From NCBI RefSeq assembly GCF_903944925.1, contig NZ_CAJATU010000119.1, positions 1 through 34,989 on the forward strand: DNA of 34,989 nucleotides, given 5' to 3'. A program made the position numbers and the translations under genes. Source of the DNA: an uncultured Rhodopila sp. (GTDB taxonomy: Bacteria; Pseudomonadota; Alphaproteobacteria; Acetobacterales; Acetobacteraceae). Within the stretch, counting starts at the first letter, position 1. Each line of letters starts with the position of its first letter. Shown in pieces: positions 1-7,859 of the stretch. The notes beneath the pieces are model-generated. The model saw only the letters and a list, made by a program, of their open reading frames with translations. It searched no databases and was not told the DNA's origin.

Positions 1-3
1 CTA

Positions 4-28
4 GTACAGCGTTTCCATAAACCGACTC
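4..28 (+). repeat. Left terminal inverted repeat of the IS630 element
   Basis: Read inward, it starts GTACAGCGTTTCCATAAACC. It matches the inward-read right end at about 18 of the first 23 positions if one single-base gap is allowed. The transposase stop codon lies only a few bases inside it. Confidence 0.7.
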
Positions 29-31
29 GTA

Positions 32-1177
32 TCACGCGGCCTCGCCGATCTTGTAGGTCCAGGTATGGATCACCGGTTCGCTGTTGACGTCATCAAGATA
101 TGCCAGGATTCGGGATTTGAGTTCAGCCTTGGAAGCGACCCGGATGTGACGCAGCATCGACCGCGCCATCTTGGAGAAGAACCCCTCCACAAGATTGAGC
201 CAGGAACCATGCTTCGGCGTGAACACGAGCGAGAAGCGGCCTTCCGGCTGGGCGTCCAGCCACGCCCGGGTTTCCTTCGAAACGTGCGCTGAGTGATTGT
301 CCAGGATCAGCTTGATCGCGGTTTCTGCGGGATAGGCTGCATCGAGCTGCTTGAGGAAACTAACGAACTCCCGCGACCGGTGCCGCTCCTCGACACGAGC
401 ATGCACCTTGCCGGTGAGCAGGTCGATCCCGGCGAGCAGGCTCAGCGTGCCATGACGTTTGTATTCATGGTCACGCGCGAAGCCCTCATGCTCCCCTGGC
501 TTCGGGGGCAAGTCGGGGGCGGTGTTTTCGATCGCCTGGATGCCGGGCTTCTCGTCGTAGGAGATGATGGCCACGTCGGAGGTTTCCGCCTTGCTCTCGC
601 GCAGGACGGCGACCTCGCGATAGACGCAGAGCACGTCGGCCATTTTCGCCTCGAACGCCGCGTCGCGCCGCTCGAGGTAGTAGCGCACCTTGTGGGGTTT
701 GACGTCATTACGGGCGAGGATTTTGCAAACCGTGCCTTGGGCGATGTTGGCCATGCAAGGATGTCCTGCGGCCTCGGCATGCTCGCGCGTATGGCGCGCC
801 AGCAGCCGTGTCGTCGAAAGCTCGTGCGGATATCCCAGGTCCTTGGCCTTTTGGCAGGCCAGCGAAACCAGCCACGCCCTGGCGTCAGCGGTGATCTCCG
901 GCGCCTTGCCCGGCCGCGGGCTGTCGTCGAGCGCGGCCATCACGCCGAGGCGGACGGCGCGATCAAGGCACCGCTTGACCGTCTGATGGGTCACCCCAAC
1001 TGCCTCGCCCACCGCGTAGGTTGACGGGTCGGACTGATAAGCCAGCAGGATGCGGGCTCGCTCGACCCAACTGGCCGGTGCCGTGCGCGACCGCGCAATC
1101 GCCTCCAGTTGAGCCAAATCCTCTTCGCCGATCGAGATCTCGATCACCCGTCGCGTTGCTGCCATGTGACCCGCCAT
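32..1177 (-). CDS. IS630-family DDE transposase
   Basis: Transposase that would cut and rejoin the ends of its own IS element. The N-terminal part is a helix-turn-helix region (YAVGEAVGVTHQTVKRCLDRA). The C-terminal part is a DDE endonuclease: first Asp in SYDEKPG, second Asp in LILDNHSAH, Glu in WLNLVEGFF, with 37 residues between the second Asp and the Glu, as in the Tc1/mariner-IS630 group. The motif HGSWLNLVE is typical of the family. I chose the ATG at 1177 (MAGHMAATRR). The longest reading starts with GTG at 1249 inside the terminal repeat and is unlikely; the ATG at 1165 is also possible. The frame is intact with all three catalytic residues present, so the element may be active. Confidence 0.9.
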   Translation of the reverse strand: MAGHMAATRRVIEISIGEEDLAQLEAIARSRTAPASWVERARILLAYQSDPSTYAVGEAVGVTHQTVKRCLDRAVRLGVMAALDDSPRPGKAPEITADARAWLVSLACQKAKDLGYPHELSTTRLLARHTREHAEAAGHPCMANIAQGTVCKILARNDVKPHKVRYYLERRDAAFEAKMADVLCVYREVAVLRESKAETSDVAIISYDEKPGIQAIENTAPDLPPKPGEHEGFARDHEYKRHGTLSLLAGIDLLTGKVHARVEERHRSREFVSFLKQLDAAYPAETAIKLILDNHSAHVSKETRAWLDAQPEGRFSLVFTPKHGSWLNLVEGFFSKMARSMLRHIRVASKAELKSRILAYLDDVNSEPVIHTWTYKIGEAA

Positions 1178-1237
1178 CAAGTCAGTTTCCGGCAAGGCTA
1201 CAACATGTTGGGTGGTCTGGAGAATCCCCCCGCAACT

Positions 1238-1262
1238 GATTGGTTTCACAGAATCGATGTAC
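1238..1262 (-). repeat. Right terminal inverted repeat of the IS630 element
   Basis: Read inward on the minus strand, it starts GTACATCGATTCTGTGAAAC and is the imperfect partner of the left end. A possible GTG start for the transposase at 1249 falls inside this repeat, which argues for a more internal start. Confidence 0.65.
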
Positions 1263-1265
1263 TAG

Positions 1266-1590
1266 GTATCGTTCCGCGTCACAAAGCCCGCGCCAAGTGC
1301 CCAAAACCGCTGGGAATCTGGCCTCTTTGGCCGGTCGAATTTTGGCGGAGAACATCTTGGCGAATTTCGACGGGAGCAGCGATATGAACCGCATCCAGCT
1401 TTCTCTGGACCGTAGACCGGTACTTCCGACGCGCCGAACATCTATCCTCAGGCCTGCCTCCCAGGTGGTAGGTTCGAATCGGCGAAAGGCACCATGCCAT
1501 CCTATCATTCAATTCAACGGTGTTAAGCTGACGTGCACCCGCCCCAGGTTCGGGACGAGTGCAAGAGCGCGCTTGGTAGCCCGGATCAAG
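1266..1590. other. Non-coding stretch between the IS element and the operon end
   Basis: About 325 bases in which I see no convincing gene. Open frames here are short and resemble no family I know. A short stretch near 1470 looks like a tRNA T-arm, but its stem does not pair. It may be remnant DNA. Confidence 0.5.
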
Positions 1591-1620
1591 GGCGTGTCAG
1601 GCCGCGAGCAAGGCCACGCC
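1591..1620 (-). terminator. Hairpin just after the last minus-strand gene
   Basis: On the minus strand it reads GGCGTGGCC, an 8-base loop, then GGCC-TGA-CACGCC. The stem is GGCGTG/CACGCC plus GGCC/GGCC with a three-base bulge. It begins about five bases after the stop codon of the preceding gene. No T-run follows, so it may stabilise the mRNA 3' end or work with Rho rather than act as a classical intrinsic terminator. Confidence 0.4.
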
Positions 1621-1624
1621 GAGC

Positions 1625-4600
1625 TCAGTCCTCGCCGCAGGCAAGATCGACGATCCAACCTGGCAGGCGGCTGCTCGCCCTGGATAGAATCTCCGGCATC
1701 GGTTCACGCCGCATCATCTCGCGGTACACCTCCAGTGCGCACCGGCCGATGGGTGGCCCACTCGGGAAGCTGCCGAAGAATGTGTCGTAATGGGATAGCT
1801 CGGGACGGATGATCCGGGACGGACAGTTCAGTTCGATTTGCGTCACCTTGCGACGAGTGGAATCGAGTTCGTCCAGCAACCGCTCGATCTGAGCCACGAC
1901 ATCGTGCAGCCCGGACTCCGGGTCAGGTGCAGGCAGTCGCGGATTGGCCACGGCGAGGGCTTGCAGTGCCCGCCGCGCGACCAAGCGCCCGCCCGGGGCG
2001 TCGGACAGCCCAGCCGACGCCAATAGCTGTTCCATCCGCTTGGCCTCGGCAAGCGCTGCTTGCAAACTGCGCTCTCCGCCGCGTGCGCCTTCCATGGCCC
2101 GGCACTGGTCACTGAAGTTCAGCCACGCGCCTGTGATCGTGCACGCTTTATGAACCCGCTCCGCTTTATCTCGCAACTGCACTGCCGCGGGAATATCCCG
2201 GCAGTTCGCCAATATCGAGATCATTGCCGCGGCGCAGGTTATGGTATCGAACTCGGTGAAGTCGGCGGTGTCGAGCCGCGCAGCCATCCCGGAGGCACGC
2301 CGCAGCGCCTCGACCGCCGCAAGCGGTCCGCTTAGTTCCTCCGGCACCGGGGGAAACGTCGGCACGGATCGGGTCGTCTCGAATACCGTAGCGATCTTCT
2401 TCCATTCCAGTGCGGTAACGCGCGCCTGTTTGTCGATCTCGCCGAGCGCCGCTTGGGTCACCGCCCGCAATGACTGGAGCCTCGCGCGCAACGCCGAAGC
2501 CTCGGTCTGCACGACCCGCGTCGCTTGGTCGAGCGGATCAATAGCAAGCGAAAACTCGCCGCCTCTACGAAAAACCCGGTAGGCCCAAGCCGCGAGCAAA
2601 TACCGGCGGCCCATCAGCCAACCGTCCACCAGCCTGCGGACGTCGCCGGCGATCGTGAGACGCCTGTCTTCATCGAGTTGGCTGTAAGACCGCGTCGCGA
2701 GCACGAGCCTCCACTGCTCCGGCTCGTCGTCAAGCTCGTCCCGCATATCCGCCCACGCGACCCGAAACGACAATTCGTCCCTGGACTTCTCGGATTGCGG
2801 CAACTTCACCGCTTCGGACGCGATCCGGATAAGCCGGTGATCGAGCGGGTCGGGCGCAGTATTTGCGCGGCATCGTTCCCGAAGTGCCGCAAGCACGATG
2901 TCAGGGGCCTTCTCCGGTACCTCGCGCTGAATGTCCGACCAGCTTTGCGTGACCGTTTGTGCGAGACGTCCAGCCCCGGCTTCGCGGCCGAGTACGACCT
3001 GGAGCCGGATCGCATTGACCCAGTCCGGCGGGGCCGGCAGGTCACAGAGGCTACTAAGGGCTGCTTCAGCACGATCCCATGCCGATGCTTTCAGCGCCTC
3101 CTCGGCTTCACGCCGCCACGCCGCGGTGAGGATACGCTCCTGTTCAAGTTGTATTTGCGGGTGATTCAGTACGGGATTGAATTGCTCGGCCTGCCGAAGC
3201 AGATCATCGGCACGGAGCGTCCGGTCTTCCAACAGGTGCTGGACGCTGTCGCTGAGATGGACGAGCCTGTTCCGCTGAGCGTCCAACATGAGACTGTCAA
3301 GCCCGGCAATATCGGACGGGACATTGTCACGCCCGGGGGTGGCGGCGAACCACTCGCGCCACCACGCCAATAGGTCGGACAGCGTGTCAGCCGGCCTTAC
3401 CGCGCCCGTCAGCCGAAGGATCGGGCCAAGCGCCGCTGCGACTACCGCGCGCTGCTCCGGCGTCCGCGCCACCAATTCGACGAGCCGTTCGTTGTTGCGG
3501 GACGCCAGGGCCTTCTGAATCTCTAGCGAATGCCGCGCGGATTGGAGCAGACGGCGCACCTCGGCAGCTCGCTCGGTTCGCGCGGCCTCCGCGGGAAGCC
3601 TGTGCAGCGCGCCGGCGATCGCTTCGATATCCGTCGCCGACAGGTCGCTTGCAGGTCCGATGAGGCTCTTTTCCAACTCGCCGAGTTCGGAACGGATCTT
3701 TCGGGATCGTGAAACCTGCTCGTTGAAGGCCGCCGGGAGTGCATCAGCGCCGCCAAGCGCCGTCATATCCGGGGCGGTCGCCTCCAGGAGGTCTGCAGCC
3801 TGCTGCCAGGCGCGAGCCAATCCGGCCAGCGCAACGCCGATCGCCCTGGCCCGAGGCATCAGCGTCGCTGGCAGCCGTTCCGCGTGCTCATTGAACTCCC
3901 GGGTCAGCGACTCTATTCCGGCAGTCGAGGTCGCTGCGGAGCAAGTGTTTCGCACGTCCGTCAGGATCGACGGCCAAGCCCGTTCGAACCATTCCTCCCG
4001 TTCGAAGGCCTGCCATCGCGGCGGAACGCCGCTGATCAGCGTGACAAACGCGAGAACATCCTGGAGGCTGCCACACCGCACCGCGCAGTCGCGAAGCCAG
4101 ATCTCAATCGTCCTGTCGAGCTTTGCCCCGGCGACGCTGATTTGCTCGGCGAACCGACGAGGCGGCGGCACCGCGCGGCCAAGTGCCTCAATGTGCTCAA
4201 CCAGGGCGTCCAGCTTCGACGCATCAGAAGCGTCGCGCACGATCGGGTCCGCGAGATCGCGCAGCGCCCGTTCGACCGCGCCGGCGTGGTGAGCGGTAGC
4301 GGTTATCCTGTCAGACAACTGCTGCTTTTTCGCCTCAAGCCCGGAGGGGAAGGAACCCAGCCCGATAAGAATCGCGCGGGCCTCGTCCAGATTCCACTCC
4401 GACAGGGCCTCGTCGATGCGGCGCGTGTCGATGGCGGCACGGCGATCGAAGAGTTCGCCATCCAGCCATAGGCGGTCCTGTGCGACGCCGGACCGGTAAT
4501 CCGGATGCTTCGAAATGGCGGCGAACAGTTCACTGACCCGCTGAAGCTCGGCCGTCGTCATCGCTGCAATCTTAGCATTGTCCGGGACGAGAAATCCGAG

Positions 4601-4969
4601 GACCTCGCTGCGCAGCGCCGCCAGGCGGGGACCCTCGACCTGGTCGGCGGAGAAAAGCCCGCCAACCAGGCCCGGCAAGGCAGGATGACGGATGCTTCGC
4701 CCAATCTCCGTCCACAGATTTTCCATCTTGGTTGCAAAACCGCGATCTTCGATGCCGGCGGGAGGCGCCCGGTCGGCCCGCTGCAGCAAAGCGCGAGCCT
4801 TTTCGGCGACGTCGCGATGTCCCTCCGCTGCCAGATCCCGCAGCATGTACAGCGCTTGCGTCTGTTCCCCGGCATCGCCGCCGACGAGGACTCGCGCCAA
4901 ATCAAGTTTGGCCAAGCGGTTCCGGGCGTCCCGATCAGCTTGGTCTTCTGATCTGTCGTTGGGTGGCAT
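1625..4969 (-). CDS. Large helical, solenoid-like protein of unknown function (1114 aa)
   Basis: No enzyme motif, signal peptide or membrane segment is visible, so it is probably soluble and cytoplasmic. Almost the whole chain is predicted helical from its Ala/Leu/Arg/Glu-rich composition. At least two stretches share a helix-turn-helix pattern of the type W(N/D)xxEAxAxLxxL followed by a Pro-containing turn: residues about 184-221 (WNLDEARAILIGL) and about 620-655 (WDRAEAALSSL). This suggests an alpha-solenoid of TPR-like repeats, a common protein-protein scaffold. The C-terminal 80 residues are less regular and contain YDTFFGSFPSGPP. The start is the ATG at 4969 with AAGG just upstream. It is the last gene of the block, 13 bases after the small membrane protein. 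I do not recognise the family; a scaffold role is inference. Confidence 0.75.
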   Translation of the reverse strand: MPPNDRSEDQADRDARNRLAKLDLARVLVGGDAGEQTQALYMLRDLAAEGHRDVAEKARALLQRADRAPPAGIEDRGFATKMENLWTEIGRSIRHPALPGLVGGLFSADQVEGPRLAALRSEVLGFLVPDNAKIAAMTTAELQRVSELFAAISKHPDYRSGVAQDRLWLDGELFDRRAAIDTRRIDEALSEWNLDEARAILIGLGSFPSGLEAKKQQLSDRITATAHHAGAVERALRDLADPIVRDASDASKLDALVEHIEALGRAVPPPRRFAEQISVAGAKLDRTIEIWLRDCAVRCGSLQDVLAFVTLISGVPPRWQAFEREEWFERAWPSILTDVRNTCSAATSTAGIESLTREFNEHAERLPATLMPRARAIGVALAGLARAWQQAADLLEATAPDMTALGGADALPAAFNEQVSRSRKIRSELGELEKSLIGPASDLSATDIEAIAGALHRLPAEAARTERAAEVRRLLQSARHSLEIQKALASRNNERLVELVARTPEQRAVVAAALGPILRLTGAVRPADTLSDLLAWWREWFAATPGRDNVPSDIAGLDSLMLDAQRNRLVHLSDSVQHLLEDRTLRADDLLRQAEQFNPVLNHPQIQLEQERILTAAWRREAEEALKASAWDRAEAALSSLCDLPAPPDWVNAIRLQVVLGREAGAGRLAQTVTQSWSDIQREVPEKAPDIVLAALRERCRANTAPDPLDHRLIRIASEAVKLPQSEKSRDELSFRVAWADMRDELDDEPEQWRLVLATRSYSQLDEDRRLTIAGDVRRLVDGWLMGRRYLLAAWAYRVFRRGGEFSLAIDPLDQATRVVQTEASALRARLQSLRAVTQAALGEIDKQARVTALEWKKIATVFETTRSVPTFPPVPEELSGPLAAVEALRRASGMAARLDTADFTEFDTITCAAAMISILANCRDIPAAVQLRDKAERVHKACTITGAWLNFSDQCRAMEGARGGERSLQAALAEAKRMEQLLASAGLSDAPGGRLVARRALQALAVANPRLPAPDPESGLHDVVAQIERLLDELDSTRRKVTQIELNCPSRIIRPELSHYDTFFGSFPSGPPIGRCALEVYREMMRREPMPEILSRASSRLPGWIVDLACGED

Positions 4970-4982
4970 GGGCCTTGTTACA

Positions 4983-5114
4983 TCATCGTGAAAAGGTGGT
5001 CAGCAGCGGCGGCGTCGGATCGCCCGATCCTTGCACGACCGGGTTGATCAGAAGGAAGCCAAACAGGCCCAGCGACCAGGCAATGGTAATGACGATCAAT
5101 ATCAGGTAGCGCAC
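4983..5114 (-). CDS. Small single-pass membrane protein (43 aa)
   Basis: The reading begins with GTG and gives MRYLILIVITIAWSLGLFGF followed by LLINPVV and a short polar tail rich in Pro and Thr. Residues 3-24 form one hydrophobic helix with a single Arg before it, so the C-terminal tail should lie outside if the positive-inside rule holds. A good ribosome site (AGGAG) sits nine bases before the GTG and directly follows the stop of the upstream gene (stop at 5130-5132). The stop lies 13 bases before the next gene. This spacing and the ribosome site make a real gene likely. It could be a small subunit or stabiliser of the membrane complex encoded by its neighbours (inference). No family recognised. 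Confidence 0.65.
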   Translation of the reverse strand: MRYLILIVITIAWSLGLFGFLLINPVVQGSGDPTPPLLTTFSR

Positions 5115-5129
5115 GTCGGGTAACTCCTG

Positions 5130-7859
5130 TCAGCCCCAATCCGCCGGATTGAACAAGATCACAGTGAAGGCGGTGTTGCCATGCGGTCCGTTGAAACCGG
5201 CGGAATGCAGATCGACGACAAAATCCCCACCTTTGCGCTCCCGCTCGCGTGCGCGCTGACGAATCTCCGGGATTTCGCGCAATTCTCTGGTGGCGGAATA
5301 GCGATGGTCAGCCCCCGCGGGCGGTTCGCAAAGCAGCTCCGGGCTGCGTACCCGTGCGCCTGCCAGTTGGGCCGCGCAACGGGCCTGTTCCGCCATAAGC
5401 GACACGGCACCGCGGGCCTCGTCGAACGCGGGGTCGCTCGCGAAGTAGATGTCCAGCACGGCTTCGGCGCGGATCACATCGTGTAGCCAGCCGGAGGCGA
5501 GATGCGGGAAGATGGCGCGATCCCAGAACGACTGGGGGTCAGGCGCGGGGCCGTCCTCGAACGGCTCGATAGCCTGCAGGAACTGCGTGGTCGAAGCGGA
5601 CATCCCCTCCAGCCTGAGCAGTTTAATCACGTCCTCACGGCCCGCCCGGCGAAGCACCTCAATGCCCGCATCAAGCCGAGCGGCACCGGCGACCCCGGCA
5701 CAGCGTATCGCGAACAGTTCGATCTCGTCCGCCTGGAACCGATGACGTAGGCTCGTTGCCGAGTCGGAGGAGCGCGCCGCCGGGGTGTATCGAAGGCGGC
5801 GCATCAAGGCGGCGGCGGCCAGCCAGCTATCGTCGCCGAAAGCGTCTGATGCAGCCAGATCGCGCTCCAGGACGCCGACACGCTCCGCCGTCGCCCGGGC
5901 ATCCCGGACCTGTTGGCCCCAAACCGGAACGACGCGGGCGAAGTCGTCATCGGGCACCCGGCCAAACTCGTGGGACAGGATGGTTCGCCAGTCCTCGAAG
6001 GTCGCGATGTTTCTCTGACCGTCACGCATAAGATTTTCGGCTTGTTCCCGGTATGATTTGAGATTTGCCAGAATGCCATCGAACGTGCGCGGCGTTTCAG
6101 CGAGTCCAACAGGCGCAAGCTGCTCAAAACCCAAAAGCCCGTTTTGATAGTTCTGCAGTATAGCGGACGGGCCGCCATCGCTTCGGCTGACGCGGGCGCA
6201 TATCGTTCTCCATAGTTCGCGAATGAAGCAAATAAGATCGGGATGCTGCGCCGGCGGGAACGCGAACTCTTTCTCGATGCTTTGAACGGTTTCGAGCGAC
6301 GATTTTAGCCGCGAGAGCGATCGGCCAATGCCCTCCGCATCGCCGCTGGCCAGGGACTGGGCCAGTTCCTCGCCCGGGGCGCCCAGGGCCTTTGCGGCCT
6401 TGATGAAAACATCACGCCGGGAAAGCAACAGCTTGGCCTGCTCCAGCAATTGGTCAACCGTCGCCGGGTTTTTCCGGGGCTCGAATTGAGAAAGGAACTC
6501 CTGGACCTGCCCCCGCGTCCGCAATACATCGCTCTGTGGGTCGTCGGTGATAAAAAGCCGCAGCGCAGCAAGCTCGTTGCGCTCTTCCACGATAGCTTTG
6601 GCCAGGTTGGGCAACGCGTCAGGACCGCTATCCCGGGTCCTGCGCATGCACTCCAGGTCCCCGATCTGGGCGGCGATGTCATCGAGCCGCCAGACAATCC
6701 GGCGCGCCTCCCCGGGGAGCGCCCCGATGAACGATGCGGCCTGGCTGACCGTTTCGCTGGGCGACAGCACTTGGCTGATCGACGCAAGACCGTCAATGGT
6801 GTGTTGGAGCCTGTCGTCGCGCCGCCCGGCCAGGACCCTTCCAATGCCGACCCCCAAACCCGGCAGCAGCAGCAGGAGGCCCGCGATCAGGCCGTAAACC
6901 ACATATGGCGGCACCGGGCCGAGGATCGCATAGTAGGAATCGAGGAGCCGCACGGCACGGGCGGCATCCTTTTCGCTGTGGCCGCCTTTTTTGAGCCACT
7001 CGACAAACACCTGCGATGAAGCGTTATCTCCGCACGGTGCGGCTGCCTGATTGCTCGTCCCCGCGTCGGCGCTGGCGGGCCGTCCGGTATTGACGTCCGG
7101 CAGGGCAGCCTGGGCGGGCCCGGACGCGCCGGAAGCCGCTTGTGCCGGGCCGACCGGGACGGTCTGGTCTTGCGCATGAGCCTGGGTCGGTCCGGAGTTG
7201 CCGTCCGGCGGAGGCGATTGAGGGGCAGGGGAAGGCGGCGGTGTCTGAGCCGTCGAAGGGCCCCAGGTTAAGGTATCCGCGGGGGCCGGGGTTTGCGAAG
7301 TTGATGGCGTGGCTCCGGGCGAGGCGCCTTTAACCGGAGGTTGCTGTTCGGCCAACTGTTTGATGGCGCGATAATATTCGGGGGTGAATGCTTCCGGCAG
7401 CTTCGATAGTGTCGCACCGGAGGGCGGCTGGCGCATCTGGTAGCCCGGTGCGAACGTGCCATAAAAAAGGTATTGGGTGATCGCCGCTGCCTGGTCTCGC
7501 TGCTTCGTGAAAAGGTCATGTTCCCACTGAAGGGCCGCGGCATTTAGGTCTAACTGCCCGATCCGATCCTTCTTAGAGGGATCGGCAGCCCGGTCACGGT
7601 AGGCCGGAACCCCATTTGACTCCAGATAGGCGCACAGCGAAATCGCTTTGTCCGCAGAATGGCCTGTCGGGCGAATCACCGCACATCTCGCTACAATGGC
7701 TGTTTCGGAAGGTGCGGAGTCATTTGCCGCAAGGACCTCGACCATTTCGATCTTAGACTCGCCCGCGGGCGTCGCGGGTTTCGCATCGGCCAGCGCCGCC
7801 GCGCTGACGCCGGCGAGGATCAGCACCGTCCTTCGTGCCAACGTCATGATCGTGCCCAC
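5130..7859 (-). CDS. Signal-anchored, proline-rich single-TM protein with helical cytoplasmic domain (909 aa)
   Basis: The N-terminus is a signal peptide (residues about 1-24, ending AALADA). Then come a conserved-looking periplasmic segment with several Cys (about 55-175), a Pro/Ala/Gln/Thr-rich linker (about 175-275), and one strong TM helix (about 315-342, core GLIAGLLLLLPGLGVGIG) followed by Arg-rich GRRDDR. The remaining roughly 560 residues are predicted helical and should be cytoplasmic. No catalytic motif was recognised. The start GTG at 7859 overlaps the stop of the upstream gene (TAGTG) and has AGGCGG about five bases upstream; an ATG at 7847 is the alternative. The topology (periplasmic domain, linker, TM, cytoplasmic domain) matches the vWA fusion proteins upstream, though this protein has no vWA. 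It is probably another subunit linking the two sides of the inner membrane. Confidence 0.75.
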   Translation of the reverse strand: MGTIMTLARRTVLILAGVSAAALADAKPATPAGESKIEMVEVLAANDSAPSETAIVARCAVIRPTGHSADKAISLCAYLESNGVPAYRDRAADPSKKDRIGQLDLNAAALQWEHDLFTKQRDQAAAITQYLFYGTFAPGYQMRQPPSGATLSKLPEAFTPEYYRAIKQLAEQQPPVKGASPGATPSTSQTPAPADTLTWGPSTAQTPPPSPAPQSPPPDGNSGPTQAHAQDQTVPVGPAQAASGASGPAQAALPDVNTGRPASADAGTSNQAAAPCGDNASSQVFVEWLKKGGHSEKDAARAVRLLDSYYAILGPVPPYVVYGLIAGLLLLLPGLGVGIGRVLAGRRDDRLQHTIDGLASISQVLSPSETVSQAASFIGALPGEARRIVWRLDDIAAQIGDLECMRRTRDSGPDALPNLAKAIVEERNELAALRLFITDDPQSDVLRTRGQVQEFLSQFEPRKNPATVDQLLEQAKLLLSRRDVFIKAAKALGAPGEELAQSLASGDAEGIGRSLSRLKSSLETVQSIEKEFAFPPAQHPDLICFIRELWRTICARVSRSDGGPSAILQNYQNGLLGFEQLAPVGLAETPRTFDGILANLKSYREQAENLMRDGQRNIATFEDWRTILSHEFGRVPDDDFARVVPVWGQQVRDARATAERVGVLERDLAASDAFGDDSWLAAAALMRRLRYTPAARSSDSATSLRHRFQADEIELFAIRCAGVAGAARLDAGIEVLRRAGREDVIKLLRLEGMSASTTQFLQAIEPFEDGPAPDPQSFWDRAIFPHLASGWLHDVIRAEAVLDIYFASDPAFDEARGAVSLMAEQARCAAQLAGARVRSPELLCEPPAGADHRYSATRELREIPEIRQRARERERKGGDFVVDLHSAGFNGPHGNTAFTVILFNPADWG

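Larger units (their letters stand above)
4..1262 (-). mobile_element. IS630-family insertion sequence, apparently complete
   Basis: A 1.26 kb element with one DDE transposase gene and imperfect inverted ends. Both ends begin GTACA when read inward. The element is preceded by CTA at 1-3 and followed by TAG at 1263-1265. This fits insertion into a CTAG target with duplication of TA, which is the known target preference of IS630 (established for the family). It lies just beyond the 3' end of the minus-strand gene block and interrupts no gene that I can recognise. The left flank is cut by the window edge after one base. Confidence 0.85.

Noticed and set aside
1465..1495. tRNA-like T-arm (GGTTCGAATC followed by CACCA)
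   Set aside because: The bases on either side of the loop do not form the five-base stem, and no matching acceptor or anticodon arm lies upstream.
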